From Drosophila miranda (taxonomy: Eukaryota > Arthropoda > Insecta > Diptera > Drosophilidae), in the NCBI RefSeq assembly GCF_003369915.1, contig NC_046673.1, positions 7,424,001 through 7,488,000 on the forward strand: 64,000 nucleotides of DNA, read 5' to 3'. The notes under the pieces were generated by a model that did not search any database, had not been told where the DNA came from, and worked only from the letters and a program-made list of their open reading frames with translations. Each line of letters begins with the position of its first letter. Within the stretch, counting starts at the first letter, position 1. Shown piece after piece: positions 48,341 through 59,810 of the stretch. The position numbers and the translations under genes are program-made.

Positions 48341-49034
48341 TAAATGCGGGCAATAGACACAGAAGGAAGGAGAGCGCCCAGCCAGCCACACACAACCGTC
48401 GGCGAGAGAGAACGAGAGCAGAGAGCAGAGAGCGCGCGCACTGTCAGCGGAACTCACCACGCTAAGAGCCCGCTTGGCCAGGCCCAGTGCTCAAGTGCTC
48501 GAGTGCTCAAGTGCGAGCGGGACGACGACAGGTGGCGGCGCACCTCTGAGTGGCTCGAGCGAGCGAGCGGCCGAGCGGCTGAGCGGCCGAGGCTGGCTCA
48601 ACAACTGGTTTCTGCCGGCCGCCGAAAGCCAGCTGCTGCTGCCACCGGTCCGGGCCGGGCCTGGTGGAGTGACTGAGCCGGGTCCGTGCTTCAGTTTCGG
48701 TCGAAATCCACAGGCGAGCGGTTGTCCACACCGGCTCTGGTTCGCGGCAGACAAGCAGACAAGGCAGACGACAAGTTACGACTTCAGAAGTGGCAGCAGC
48801 AACAACAGTAACAGTAAATTACACACTCGTGGTATTAACAGTAATCGAGTGGCAGAGACGAAAGCCCAGTTTGGTGCCCCAACAATCATTGAAAGTTGAC
48901 TCGAAAGAAAACGCGCGTGTGATACATAGTATTTTTTTGTTGTTGTGCCCCACAAAGTGAGCAGTGTGTGCGCGCGCGGGGGAGAGCAGGCAGCAGGCAG
49001 CAGGGAACAGGGAGCAGGGCGAGCAGACACACAC
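48341..49034 (+). promoter_or_regulatory. B-H2: B-H2 promoter and 5' UTR region
   Basis: GC-rich sequence with GAGAG clusters (about 48400-48435; more at 48240-48280) and GCCAT words (48203-48207). These resemble GAF and PHO sites of paused or Polycomb-regulated developmental promoters. No clear TATA box is placed. An in-frame ATG at 48945 would add 30 residues, but the ATG at 49035 matches the remembered B-H2 N-terminus. Confidence 0.45.
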
Positions 49035-49640
49035 ATGACCACAATGCCACCGGAAATGTCCGCAGCAACGGCAGCTCCCGTTGGCACAGCACCCAGTCCG
49101 GCCATTGCCGTCGGCGGCGGCATGCCGCGCGATTCACCGCCCGGAGGTGGCGCCGTGGCCATTGCCACCACTAGCCCCAATGCCACCAGCACCACCACCA
49201 CGCAGGCGACGCGCTCCCGCTTCATGATCACGGACATTCTGGCTGGGAGTGCGGCTGCCGCTGCTGCTGCAGCGGCGGCGGCGGCAGCTGCGATGGCAGC
49301 GGCCTCCTCGGGGCATGACACCGATTGCTACGGCAGGGAGAGGGAGCGGGAGCGGGACCGGGAACGGGAGCAGGCTGCTGCAGCGGTGGCCGCCCATCAT
49401 CATCACCAGCAGCAGCAGCAACAGCATCAGCAAGCCGCCCTCCAGCAGTACATTGTGCAACAGCAGCAGCTCCTGCGCTTCGAGCGGGAAAGGGAACGGG
49501 AGCGGGAGAGGGAGCGGGAGCGAGAACACTTCAGAGAGCGCCACTCCCCGCCAGCGAATCCCGCACTGGGCTACCACCATCAGATGGCGCCCCATCTACT
49601 GGCCCACTTTCCGCCCTCCCACTACGCCGTGCTCCAACAG

Positions 49641-49681
<41 letters not shown>

Positions 49682-49952
49682 GCAGCAACATCCGCATCCG
49701 CACCACCTCCAGCAGCAGCTAGAGCGGGAACGACTGGAGGCCCTGCACCGGCATGGAGTGGCAGTGGGAGCGGGAGTCCATCTGGAGCCACATCACAATC
49801 AGCATCTCCACCATGCGGCTCATCCCCATCACGATGAGCGATCACGGTCCCCGTTGATGTTGCAACAAATTGGAAACAACAATAACAACAGCAGCTCCAA
49901 CAACAATAACAACAACAACAACAACAATAGTTCTAACAGCAACAACAACAAC

Positions 49953-49983
<31 letters not shown>

Positions 49984-52900
49984 GGAGTGGAAGCGGAATG
50001 ATGCTTGGAGGAGCGGGAAGCAGCATCAGCGGCGACCAGGCCAGCACCATCGACGATAGCGATAGCGACGATTGTGGTAAGTGAGAAATCGGAATCGGTA
50101 TCGAAATCGAAATCGGAATGCATATTCCAAGACAATAGCGATACAGGTCAATAGAGATACATCTGTGGCGATAGAGAATTTAGCTGTAGATATACTTATA
50201 GAGTTCTGAGGAAGGAAAGGATTTATTTATTTGCAGTCAGTGTAATTTTTAGTAATTATAGATTAGAAAAGTATACATATTTCAGATCTATAAAGTTTAT
50301 TCATTTACTTGGTTAATATTATGTATATCTATCGAGCTCAAGTGAAGTATACGCATACATAAATTATAATTACTATATTCTTAGTCAACGAAATCGAACT
50401 GGGAAAACGAACCGAACCGGAATGAGGGACGGAATAGGAATAAGTAGGGAATATTGAGGAAATATTCGAAAAATATCCTATATGCAATATTTGGTGAGCA
50501 GTAAATGCTGGTGTTGTACATATTTGATTAGGATATGAGGATAACAAAAAAACATGGCAAAACATAGATAACATAGCATTGGAATTGTGAAATTATGTAG
50601 GGATTATTCACATTTTTAGAAATTAGGAAGACTTATTTAGGAATCAAAAGAAAAATGTAGATGACCACCACTAATTCAAATTGAATCCCCAATTAATGGG
50701 GCATTCGAAACTTCAGATCTTCTATGTTTTAATACTCAAGAAAAAGAAAATTATTCATATCTCCCAAGGGAATCTTTTGAGAGAAAATGTCCTCAACAGC
50801 AATGATGTTTTAGCCATCTATCTGCTATTTATCATATCATCCAACAATGGTAGATGATTAGGAAAGTACCCAATAGGTTCCCAATGTTATTGGAAAACAA
50901 TTCATGCCATCCAGTTGAGATTTTGTGTGTATGGATGCATGTTCAAGTGCCTGAGACCTACTATTGAGTGCAGCGTGAAGCCGCTAACAGTTCTGGCTGT
51001 TGTTGGCTAATAAGTAAGATAGCTGCAACAACAACAACTGCAACAGAAACCACTGTGAACTGTGTGGCATGCGGTTAGCGGCGGCAGCAGCTCCGGGCCT
51101 GAATCGAAATGGGAAAATGTTGGCCTGATAGTGGAAGCCTCTCGCTCAGCCCAGTCAAGTGGCAGCCGAGAAGTGGAGTGTAGGGGCTGGAGGAGGGATA
51201 GATATAAATATAGAGCTGAGGCTGGGCCAGGGGCTGGGGATGGGGCTGGGGCTGGGGCTGGGGCTGGGGCAGAGGCACAAGCAGGTGTCTGTGGCCCGCG
51301 AGTCGACGGCCGGCCAGGTCTCTCGAGCAGATTAACAAAGTGCACACTTTTCGTTTCGTATATACCCGTATAATTTCCCAGTCAAAACTGTCAACGGCAA
51401 TACCCTCTTCTCCTCCCCTGATTTGTTCCCATTGCATGCAAAAATTTAATTGATTTTGTTGCTAGTTTCGGTTTTGTTTTTATTTAGTATTCTCGCTTTT
51501 ATTTGTTTACTTGTTAAGTGCTTTTAAACGTTATGCAAATTATGACAAATTACTATTAAATAGTCGTAATCGTGCGTTTGCAATTGATTTTTTTCCATTG
51601 ATTCTGTGGGGCTATATAAGAGATAGAGAGAGAGAGAGAGAGAGAGACTGTTGGGAGTTATGAACGGAGACATTTTGTAGATTCCACATAGAATATAGTG
51701 AGGTATTCTCAAGTGGTAAATTTTTCTAAAATGAACTAAACAAGTCTTTAAGAAGTATGCCCTAAAATATGTTTGTGTAGACCTTGAATGTTGAGATAAG
51801 GCCAACACACATATCTATATGAACAGATGGTCTTTCTTTCTAACGATGGTCGACTTAAGAGGCCTTGTCTTCCGTGTGTCCATTCGCAGTCCTCTCCCGT
51901 CTGCGTCTATACCTCTATATTTTCAGCATCTGCTTATCCGTAGTTTTGCTCAGAAGTACTTGCACATCTTTTCCCAAAAGAATAACCAATTTTATCAGAG
52001 GGAAAGCCTCGAAACCGAGTTCAATTAAGTGCTTCTTTGGCTTAATATATAGTAATTGACTTGTATATGTATGCAGTATGTATGTAGGTTAAGTTGTATT
52101 TAGTTCCTTGATTTGTTTCAGTATCTCTTCCATCTTTTCTTTCATACTCAATAATTTGCTGCAATTTCACGGACAATTTTCACAGTTGTGTTGTGGTCTG
52201 CGTGTCTGTCTGTTTGACTTGTGCCAAAATCAATTAACAAATTAAATTATAGCCAGAAAGCGCAGCTTAAATCAAAGAATCCGCTCGTTCATCAAGCCAC
52301 TGCAACGCAGACCAACGACCCGATCCGACCGACCCCCTTCTGTTTTGACATCCCGCTGTCAATTTTTCCGAAACCGAAATTGCTTTGATTTGAGACACAA
52401 GCCAAACGAAAAAGAAAATAAGAAAACAAACGAAAATCCCTCAAATAAATAAAAATAAAAATCGAGAAATAAAAATTAACTTTAATCTGCTGGCGGGACG
52501 ACAACAGCACAACCCACACACACACACGCACACACACACACACACACAAACCCATTGACAGTTAGGTTAGGCTCTGATTCTCTCTCTTTCTCACAGCTGT
52601 GCAGGGCCCACGCGGAGCGACTTCGGCTTCGGAACAAAATATGAAAGAAAGCCCGAACCTTTTGATACCCCATGCGTTTCGAACATTTCGAACATCCGGA
52701 ATAAAGTATTACCGGCAACTTAGGGACTAACGATTGAAGTTCAAGAAGAATAATTGAGTATTCGAGAGTAAATATTTATTTTAGAAGTTCTAATATCCGA
52801 TTGTTCATTTAACAACAAAATCTCGAATACTAGAGGAATCTACAATCTTTTTCGATGGGCCAATTCTAGGCTTTTGTTCGTTCTTCTTGTGCCTAAGAGG

Positions 52901-53006
52901 GTGTCTCATAAATGGGATACTCATCCACATCATGCCTTTGTTTTCCTACGTTCAAAAACAAAACCAAAACGCAGCTTTTAACGGCTTAATCGAAGCCCAC
53001 CAGCCC

Positions 53007-53045
<39 letters not shown>

Positions 53046-56000
53046 GGTACGAGTATATCTCTGGGCCTGTGTTTGAGTCTGGGGGTATCAGAGCTCTCCA
53101 CACAACACTCGCGTGTCACTTGAGACGCGTGCGAGCGACAGTTGTTGCTGTTGTTCTGCTGGCTCTTTCGGCTCTTCTGGCTCTCGTTCTCAGTCTTCTG
53201 TATGGCCCAAAAGGATCGTTGTCACTGGCTTATAGCCGCGTTTGAAATTGACCCAAAAGCTGGTACCCGTTCCCGTTCCCTCGCCTGCCCACTGAACTGT
53301 TCACTGATCGATCTGGCCAACAGGCGGACAGGCGAGGGGCAGGCGAAATCACTTGAATCACATTTCTTTTACCGCCTCAATGCCTCCGTGCCCCACCATC
53401 AAGTGCCAAGGATCAGCACAACCAAAATAAAAAAACGAAAAATTGATTTCAAATTGAAATTGATATTTTGGGGAATCATCTTTCATGCGAGTATACTCGT
53501 ATGGCCGAATTTTTAGGCATTTCAAGAATGCCACTCTTTGTTTGGCTTCCAAGCCCCTGAAGGCGGACAAGAAGAAGCAGCAGACCGAGATAAAGATAAA
53601 GACAAAAGCAAATCCACTTAATTCACATAATGGAAAGCAACAAAAAATTAATAAATAAATGCTCACGTGCGCCACGTACGAACCAAGTTCGTTGCCCAAG
53701 TCTTTTGTTTTTGCCTCGCATTCTTCCCTTGGGATGCAAAGACTTGCATCGCCCTGTCCTCAGTGGGTGTTGGATACCCTAGGAAAATGGTCTCTGTTGC
53801 AGGCTGAAGATGGAAGAACCTTTTCGAGAGACATTTCCATCCTATCTTCGACTATTCTCTTTGAAAAACAAGTATTTAATAGATTCATTGAATATTAAAA
53901 TTGTTCTTCACATCTGGGCTTGTATAATTATCGTTTAAAGAGACTTTCTTTTCGATCTGGGCAGACATCATTTATAGACCCATGGAAATACGAGTGTGCG
54001 GCCTTCTCTCCGGGGCAGGGCATTCAATTTTCGTTGGATTTTCTGTGCGCTGGAAAGGAAATGTTAAATCATAGACCCAACTGCATTATAACAACATTAT
54101 AACTATAAATTATGGTTATAAATTATAATGCAGCCAACACGAGAGCCAAGCGACCGTTATATAAGGTTAGCTCTGCCTCTGCCTCTCCCTCTCCCTCTCC
54201 CACCACCTCTGTCTGTGTCCAACTCTGTTCAGTGCACTAAACGCCAACATTATCAAAATGTTGATAAACGTTTAGCCACGAAACAACAAAGAAAGGAAAA
54301 CGGCAGAGAGGCAAAAGACAGAGCGATAGTTCTGCAAAGGCGGTGGAGCCAGAGGCAGGGCCAGGGCCAGCACGAGGGTGCATCGCCTTTAATTAAAATG
54401 CAAAAAGGCCAATTGCAACTGTGTTTCTCTCCCTCTCTCCCTCTCTCCCCCTCTATGCGGCTCTCCTACACGCTCTTTTGCTGCTTCTCATAGTTGCTGC
54501 TGTTGATGTTGCGCAATTAAAATGCAAGCATAAATAAAATAAAAAATTGCACAGGCCGGGGCGAAAGGAGAGCGAAGCAGCAGACAGTGAGAGCGCAGAT
54601 AGCGCAAAAGGAAGTCGTCGCTGCACACTTAAGCATGTTTAATACAGTTTAGCCACAAGCACTTAATTACAAATGCGAACGACGAAAGGGGGTGGGGTGG
54701 GGGGAGAGAGACACCCGGTAGAGGGAGCACCACAAGCGCTATCTATCAACATATGAGTACCACATTCAACAGCAAAGTGTGGAACAGAAATTGCGGAAAT
54801 GCTTTGCAGCTCCGACTTTTCTCCGAGACCTGAGAATGGACGTTAATGGAGGAGTACTCCAAACACAGCGAGAGATACAGATAGATAGAGAGAGAGAGAG
54901 GGAGAGGAGAGACATGCCATGGGGTGGGGGGATGGATAAGTACAGAGTATCCACTGGAGCAGAGATGGGGTGTGTCGGAGATTTCGGAGAGTGGCTGAAC
55001 CTGAGAGAGGTTATTAGAGAAACATTCAACAAAGTATTTAAGATTTCAACAGATTTTCAAGTTGAACTAACTCCAAAACGTACACTGAGAGAAATGCATG
55101 GATGGGAATACCCCTACCCTTGGAAATCCATGCCATATAGAGGACATATTCTGCAGATCAAGCCATCCCCTTAGCAAGGCTCCCGCTCCGTTGAAGGAGC
55201 TGCCATTCGAGCACTATTCGTAAGCCTCCAGCAGGAGTCTATGTACATACCCCTGTTGTACGTACATATGTATCTGCCAGCGCCAGTGTTCACTGTACAC
55301 TATCCCATCCATCAAAGTAATGCTGATAATTGTTTGTGGCTGTTGTTGTTGTTGTTGTTGTAATTTGTGCTCATAAACTGTTTAATTGCAAATTAGCAAA
55401 AGGCATTCGGACAGCCGGAGCGGCAACAACAATGTTGCCACATCCGAACATGGTCTGTGGCAGCGTGGCAGTGCCAGCGCCAGTGGCAGTGGCAGTGGCA
55501 GTGGCAGTTGCTCTTGTTGCATGTGAGTTGGTCATAAAAGGAACTCAAAAGCGCTTAAATGTTGCAGAAAATTGCAAATATGTGGATCCGAGATGTCCGA
55601 TCCGGGAGTGGGCTATTTTTTGTACTAGTATGGGATGAGGGTGGGGAAGCAGGAGGGAAGAACAATAGAAAACCCATACACTAATCTGAGTGGAAAAAGA
55701 TACCAATTGCAGGGTACGTTGTGCCCATAGATCCCACAAATGATGTATATATTTATTGTTTGTAGAACATTCAGAGCTAATCCAAGACATTACCTAATAA
55801 TAATTATTCTTCTACGCATTCAGGTGGCAAAGACGATGATGGCGAGGACAGCCTGAAGAACGGCAGCTCCGCCAACGGCGACTCCTCGTCCCACCTGAGC
55901 CTCAGTCTGAGCAAGAAGCAGCGCAAGGCACGCACCGCCTTCACAGACCACCAGCTGCAGACGCTGGAGAAGTCCTTCGAGCGGCAGAAATACCTCAGCG

Positions 56001-58274
56001 TCCAGGACCGCATGGAGCTGGCCAACAAACTGGAGCTTAGCGACTGCCAGGTGAAAACCTGGTATCAGAATCGCAGGTGGGTCTCTCCCTCTTTCTCTAT
56101 GCCGGTCTCTGTAGAAGCGGTCTCCCTTTGAGGCTTTGTCCGGCCGCTTGATTGCCGCCAGTGCGGCACTCAGGCCAACTGGTCGCTAATCAGCGCCTTT
56201 AATGGGTTGCGCCCATTTCTTCGCGCACTTTTCCAATAAAAATCATTTTAATGGCGACTGTCCACCCCTAGCCCCCTGCCTATCCTGCCGGCATCCCCAT
56301 CTTCATCTTCGTCTCCATCCCCATACCCATACCCATACCCATCCTCCCGTTTTCAAGTAGTCGGGTATCCATTTTGTGCGGAGTGTTTTTATGCTGATTG
56401 CTTAATTTGCTGCATTTTGCGCTGCAAGTCGTTAAATCTCGTCGGCTGTTTATTAAATGAGTTGTTTACTTTTTTGCCGTCATCGATGTAGTGTCGATAT
56501 TCGACCGTCGGTTGCCGTTTTTCTCTCAGTGCAAGTTTGTTGCCCAAGTCTTTCGATTCTCAGTGGCTGCTGCCTGCCTTATTACCCGAACGTTCTGTCT
56601 GCTTTGGCATTTTATTTTCGGTTTTAATTATTGCCCAATGACTTGTCACTATTTCAATGAACAACAACAACATCTGGGGGGCTATTGCAGTACTTAGACG
56701 TAGATGGAGAGCACCCAAAACAGCACCTGACGGAGCCAAACGCAACCGGATGTGAGTGCTGCTGTCTGGGAGGTTTCTTCAGAGGTTCCACCATAAGAAT
56801 ATATTCTCATTCGTTGAAAATTGTTGAAGAAGGTTTAGATACGGCTGTACCACAGCTTTAGGGAGACTCTTATTAAAAAGTGTATTATTTCTAATATTTT
56901 TTGTGATTTTGCATGGTGTTTTTTGCCTTGAGGAAAGGACCGACTTGAGCGCGTTAACCAAAACAAACATATTCGCATTATCCTATCCCAAAGTCAACAC
57001 ATCCTCTGCTGCTCCTCCTTCTGTCCCTTTCCGGATAGAACACTTCACAGCTGCTCTCTCCCTCTCCTTTCTTTGGGCGATGAATGCGCAAAAAGTGTAA
57101 AGAAGGCCCGGCTCGACCTGGTTCTAATTCTAGTTTCAGTTGCAGTCAAGGGCCCTGGCGCCTTTGAACAATTAAAGGATTTGCAAAAAAATAGAAGAAA
57201 AATAAGGAAAACAGCTCTGCCGCGGGGCGGGGCGGGACGCTGTCAATTAGGGCTCGGCTTTCCGTTTTCTGTTTTAGGTTTAGAGTTTTGGATATTATTT
57301 TTTGTTGGGCCATTTCGGTGGGCTGGCACAAGATTAATGACAAAACAATTAAGTGCGAAATATAAACAGTCGGGGAGGACCGAGCCGACCCGACCGACTG
57401 CCCGGGCGCCCCGGCGGGAGATGCGAGCGGGACTCCGTGCTCCGAGCCGTGACTCGGCAGTACTCCGGCCATGATGATTAATGGAGAGGACTTGCTTCTC
57501 CTTCTCGCTCTTTGCTTGCCTCCTCTATTTTTTGTCCACTCTTCTTTATCGCCATTTTCATCGTTCTCTTCTCTTTACAGAACCAAGTGGAAGCGACAGA
57601 CGGCCGTGGGCCTGGAACTGCTGGCGGAGGCTGGAAACTACGCGGCCTTCCAGCGGCTGTATGGAGGCGCCACGCCCTATCTGAGTGCCTGGCCATATGC
57701 GGCGGCCGCTGCCGCCCAGTCCCCGCACGGTGCCCCACCCTCGGCCATCGATATCTACTACCGCCAGGCGGCAGCCGCCGCCGCCCTGCAGAAGCCCACA
57801 ATGCCCGCCTCCTACCGCATGTACCCCACCAGTATGCCGCCGGGCATGTCGCTACCCGGGATGCCCCCGCCGCCCCCCGGCGCTGCTCCAATGCTGAGCG
57901 GCTACTATGCGGCCGCCGCGGCAGCAGCGGCCACTGTTCAGCCACCGCCGCAGCAGCTGATACCGCCTCGCGACCGTTCGCCGGCCACCAGCCAGAGCGC
58001 CAACAGCGAGGCGGACTGCGAGCGGGGCAGCAGCAGCAGTCGGCAGCGCCTGCTCACGCCCAGTCCGCCCCTCAATCCGGGCAGTCCGCCCCGCCGCGAC
58101 CGGGAGCGGGAGCGGCTGAACGAGGTCGAGGATCTCCCGGGAGCCCCCCTCAAGCTGCTGCGATGCTCTCCCCTTCCCGCCGACGAGGAGCACAGGCACA
58201 GGAGCGGCGCCGAGCAGGAGCGGGAGCACTACGAGAACGACGAGGACGACGAAGAACTGGCCCTGGAGGTCTGA
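49035..58274 (+). CDS. B-H2: BarH2 homeodomain transcription factor
   Basis: Nuclear homeodomain regulator for sensory organs, eye and distal leg, usually redundant with B-H1. Exons are 49035-50076, 55824-56076 and 57581-58274; phases agree and give 662 residues (D. melanogaster about 645). The N-terminus [17 protein letters not shown] and the repressor-type FIL/eh1-like motif FMITDIL (residues 63-69) are typical. Poly-Ala, Arg/Glu runs, His-rich, poly-Gln and poly-Asn stretches follow. The homeodomain (380-439) carries W48, Y49, Q50, N51; Tyr at 49 instead of Phe marks the Bar class. After it come [20 protein letters not shown] and the YLSAWPY and IDIYYRQ blocks. The C-terminus is acidic, ending ELALEV. 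It is B-H2 rather than B-H1 because of the N- and C-termini and homeodomain residues such as [14 protein letters not shown]. Confidence 0.96.
49639..49690 (+). repeat. B-H2: CAG/CAA repeat encoding poly-Gln in B-H2
   Basis: Mixed CAG and CAA codons encode about 19 glutamines. Interruption by CAA should slow repeat slippage. A comparable AAC/AAT block at 49875-49983 encodes asparagines. Confidence 0.9.
51231..51271. repeat. GGGGCT hexamer tandem array
   Basis: About six copies of a ggggct unit, some imperfect. Confidence 0.85.
53011..53037. repeat. GA microsatellite
   Basis: An uninterrupted GA run in B-H2 intron 1. Confidence 0.9.
54081..54133. repeat. nested inverted repeat
   Basis: CTGCATTATAA (54081-54091) pairs with TTATAATGCAG (54123-54133). 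Inside it TTATAAC (54097-54103) pairs with GTTATAA (54115-54121). Confidence 0.85.
55824..56076 (+). CDS. B-H2: B-H2 exon 2, most of the homeobox
   Basis: It encodes [13 protein letters not shown], the basic lead-in [11 protein letters not shown], and homeodomain helices 1 to 3 through TWYQNR. The boundary with exon 3 falls in homeodomain codon 53 (AG|A). Acceptor cattcag and donor gtgggt. Confidence 0.95.
56077..57580 (+). other. B-H2: B-H2 intron 2
   Basis: A 1.5-kb intron, gtgggt to tctttacag, interrupting the homeobox. It contains a short cccata array (56319-56342). Nothing coding is supported. Confidence 0.85.
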
Positions 58275-58940
58275 TGAGCTAGCCAAGGGCTCCTCTCTAA
58301 GCTGGATCTCACAAACTGTCTAAACATCATGGGGGATATCTATAGTAAGACCTACGAAATGTTACGGAATGTTTTGTTTTTTTTTATTTTTTGGTTCGGA
58401 ACGAGATGGTCTTTAAATTTGTTTCAATGGAGTATTAAAATGTTCATAAAATACTAAAAAATATATCTACAGAGGAATCTAGAGAGGAATGGGAGTATCT
58501 TGGTCGATTTTTGTTGGTATTTGCTTGAAATTCAAGGATATTTTCGAATGCTCTACTGAGCATACATTTTGTCATATAAAAACTGTCGATTTTTTGACTC
58601 CAAACAGAAATCGATTGAAGAGTTTACAGTATTAACCGATTTCCCGATCTGCCGATTTCGTCTATCTTTTGGAACAGCCCCAGTAATTGTGAAGAGAAAA
58701 CAGAATACTTTTTTTTTACATACATACTTAAATTAACTTAGACTAGTGAAAATGTTGTAAATTTTTGTAAATGATTTTTGTACATACGAAGCAGACCAAC
58801 AACAGCGCAGCGGCAGCAGCAGCAGCAACAAAAAAAAAAGAAAATTTTTTTTTTCCAAACAATAATTTTTTAAAACTTTTTTTGTGCCTAGTCTTAAGAC
58901 GTCTATTGTGTGTAGTAATAATAAAGCAAAGAAAAAAGAG
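58275..58940 (+). other. B-H2: B-H2 3' UTR
   Basis: AT-rich non-coding sequence after the TGA (58272-58274), up to the AATAAA at 58920-58925. Confidence 0.6.
58920..58925 (+). terminator. B-H2: B-H2 polyadenylation signal
   Basis: AATAAA on the coding strand, 646 bp past the stop codon. It follows T-rich and A-rich sequence. Confidence 0.55.
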
Positions 58941-59781
58941 CAATCCAAAAGAGAATGAGCGAGCTGGCCTTTGTTTTCCAACTGTTCTCTCGGGCTGAAG
59001 GAGTCGCGGTGAAGGACTTTCCCCGAGCCCAAGCCCGAGCCTGAGTCTAATGCGAGCTGACACACGAGCAGGCAGCCGAGCAGCCAAGCAACCAGCCACA
59101 AAGGGAAACAGCCCAAGGGGAACTCGATAGGGGCACTCGAAACTCGAAAAACTGTTGCATTTTTGGCCTGGGAAGCGTCTGTGGTCCATTAAACTGCTCA
59201 CTTAGAAATTGTTAACATTTGCCAAGAGCCGAGAGCCAAGTGCCGAGAGCCAAGTGAGAGAAGCTCGAGAGAGAATCGGAAAGACTCGGGCCACTCCAGA
59301 CCCAAGACGCCGCTCGCTTTCCGTTCGAGTGCCGGACGCCGAAACGCTTTTAATTGACTCCTCGCCCAGAACAACCCTCTGCCCTGTCGATGAAGGGCGA
59401 CATCGCCCTGGCGATGGGAGCGTGATCACTGCTAAGGAATGAACGTGTAACGGGTACGTATAGTGGGAAGAGTCACTGTGTGTGGTGTCACCATGATTTG
59501 GCCACAAGGAAAGCCAGGAATCTCCCTCTTTTTACTCTGTTTAAACACAGTACCAGAGCAAAGCCTCTGTGTCTACTGTTTTCGGGGCAAACTTTTGACT
59601 TCTCCGATCGGATCAGCCGTGAGTGATGGGTTCCCATCACGCTCCCATCTCTAGCTCGTAGTGCTACGAGTACCTACCCCGTTGCTGTTTGTTTTGCCTG
59701 TTTACATGCCGCTTGCCATTTTCGCTACTTTTATGACAATTTCAATTTTTGCATTCTGCCTTCCCTCTCTGCCACAGTCAC

Positions 59782-59810
59782 TGGGCCTGGGCCTGGGCCT
59801 GGGCCTGGGC
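59782..59810. repeat. GGGCCT hexamer array
   Basis: Four to five perfect copies of ctgggc/gggcct. Confidence 0.9.

Larger units (their letters stand above)
50077..55823 (+). other. B-H2: B-H2 intron 1
   Basis: A 5.7-kb intron, gtaagt to cattcag. It contains a GGGGCT hexamer array (51231-51271), GA runs (51625-51648, 53011-53037), a CA run (52515-52548) and a nested palindrome (54081-54133). No exon is supported. Developmental enhancers are likely but not identifiable by eye. Confidence 0.85.

Noticed and set aside
48945..49034. in-frame upstream ATG of B-H2
   Set aside because: It would add MPHKVSS... in what looks like 5' UTR. The N-terminus at 49035 matches the known protein start.
57512..58282. 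256-codon open frame overlapping B-H2 exon 3
   Set aside because: It is a shifted-frame shadow of the B-H2 C-terminal exon. The true frame continues the homeodomain (TKWKR).
59206..59442. candidate small gene downstream of B-H2
   Set aside because: The open frame has no homology signal, splice context or promoter, and the codon content looks random.
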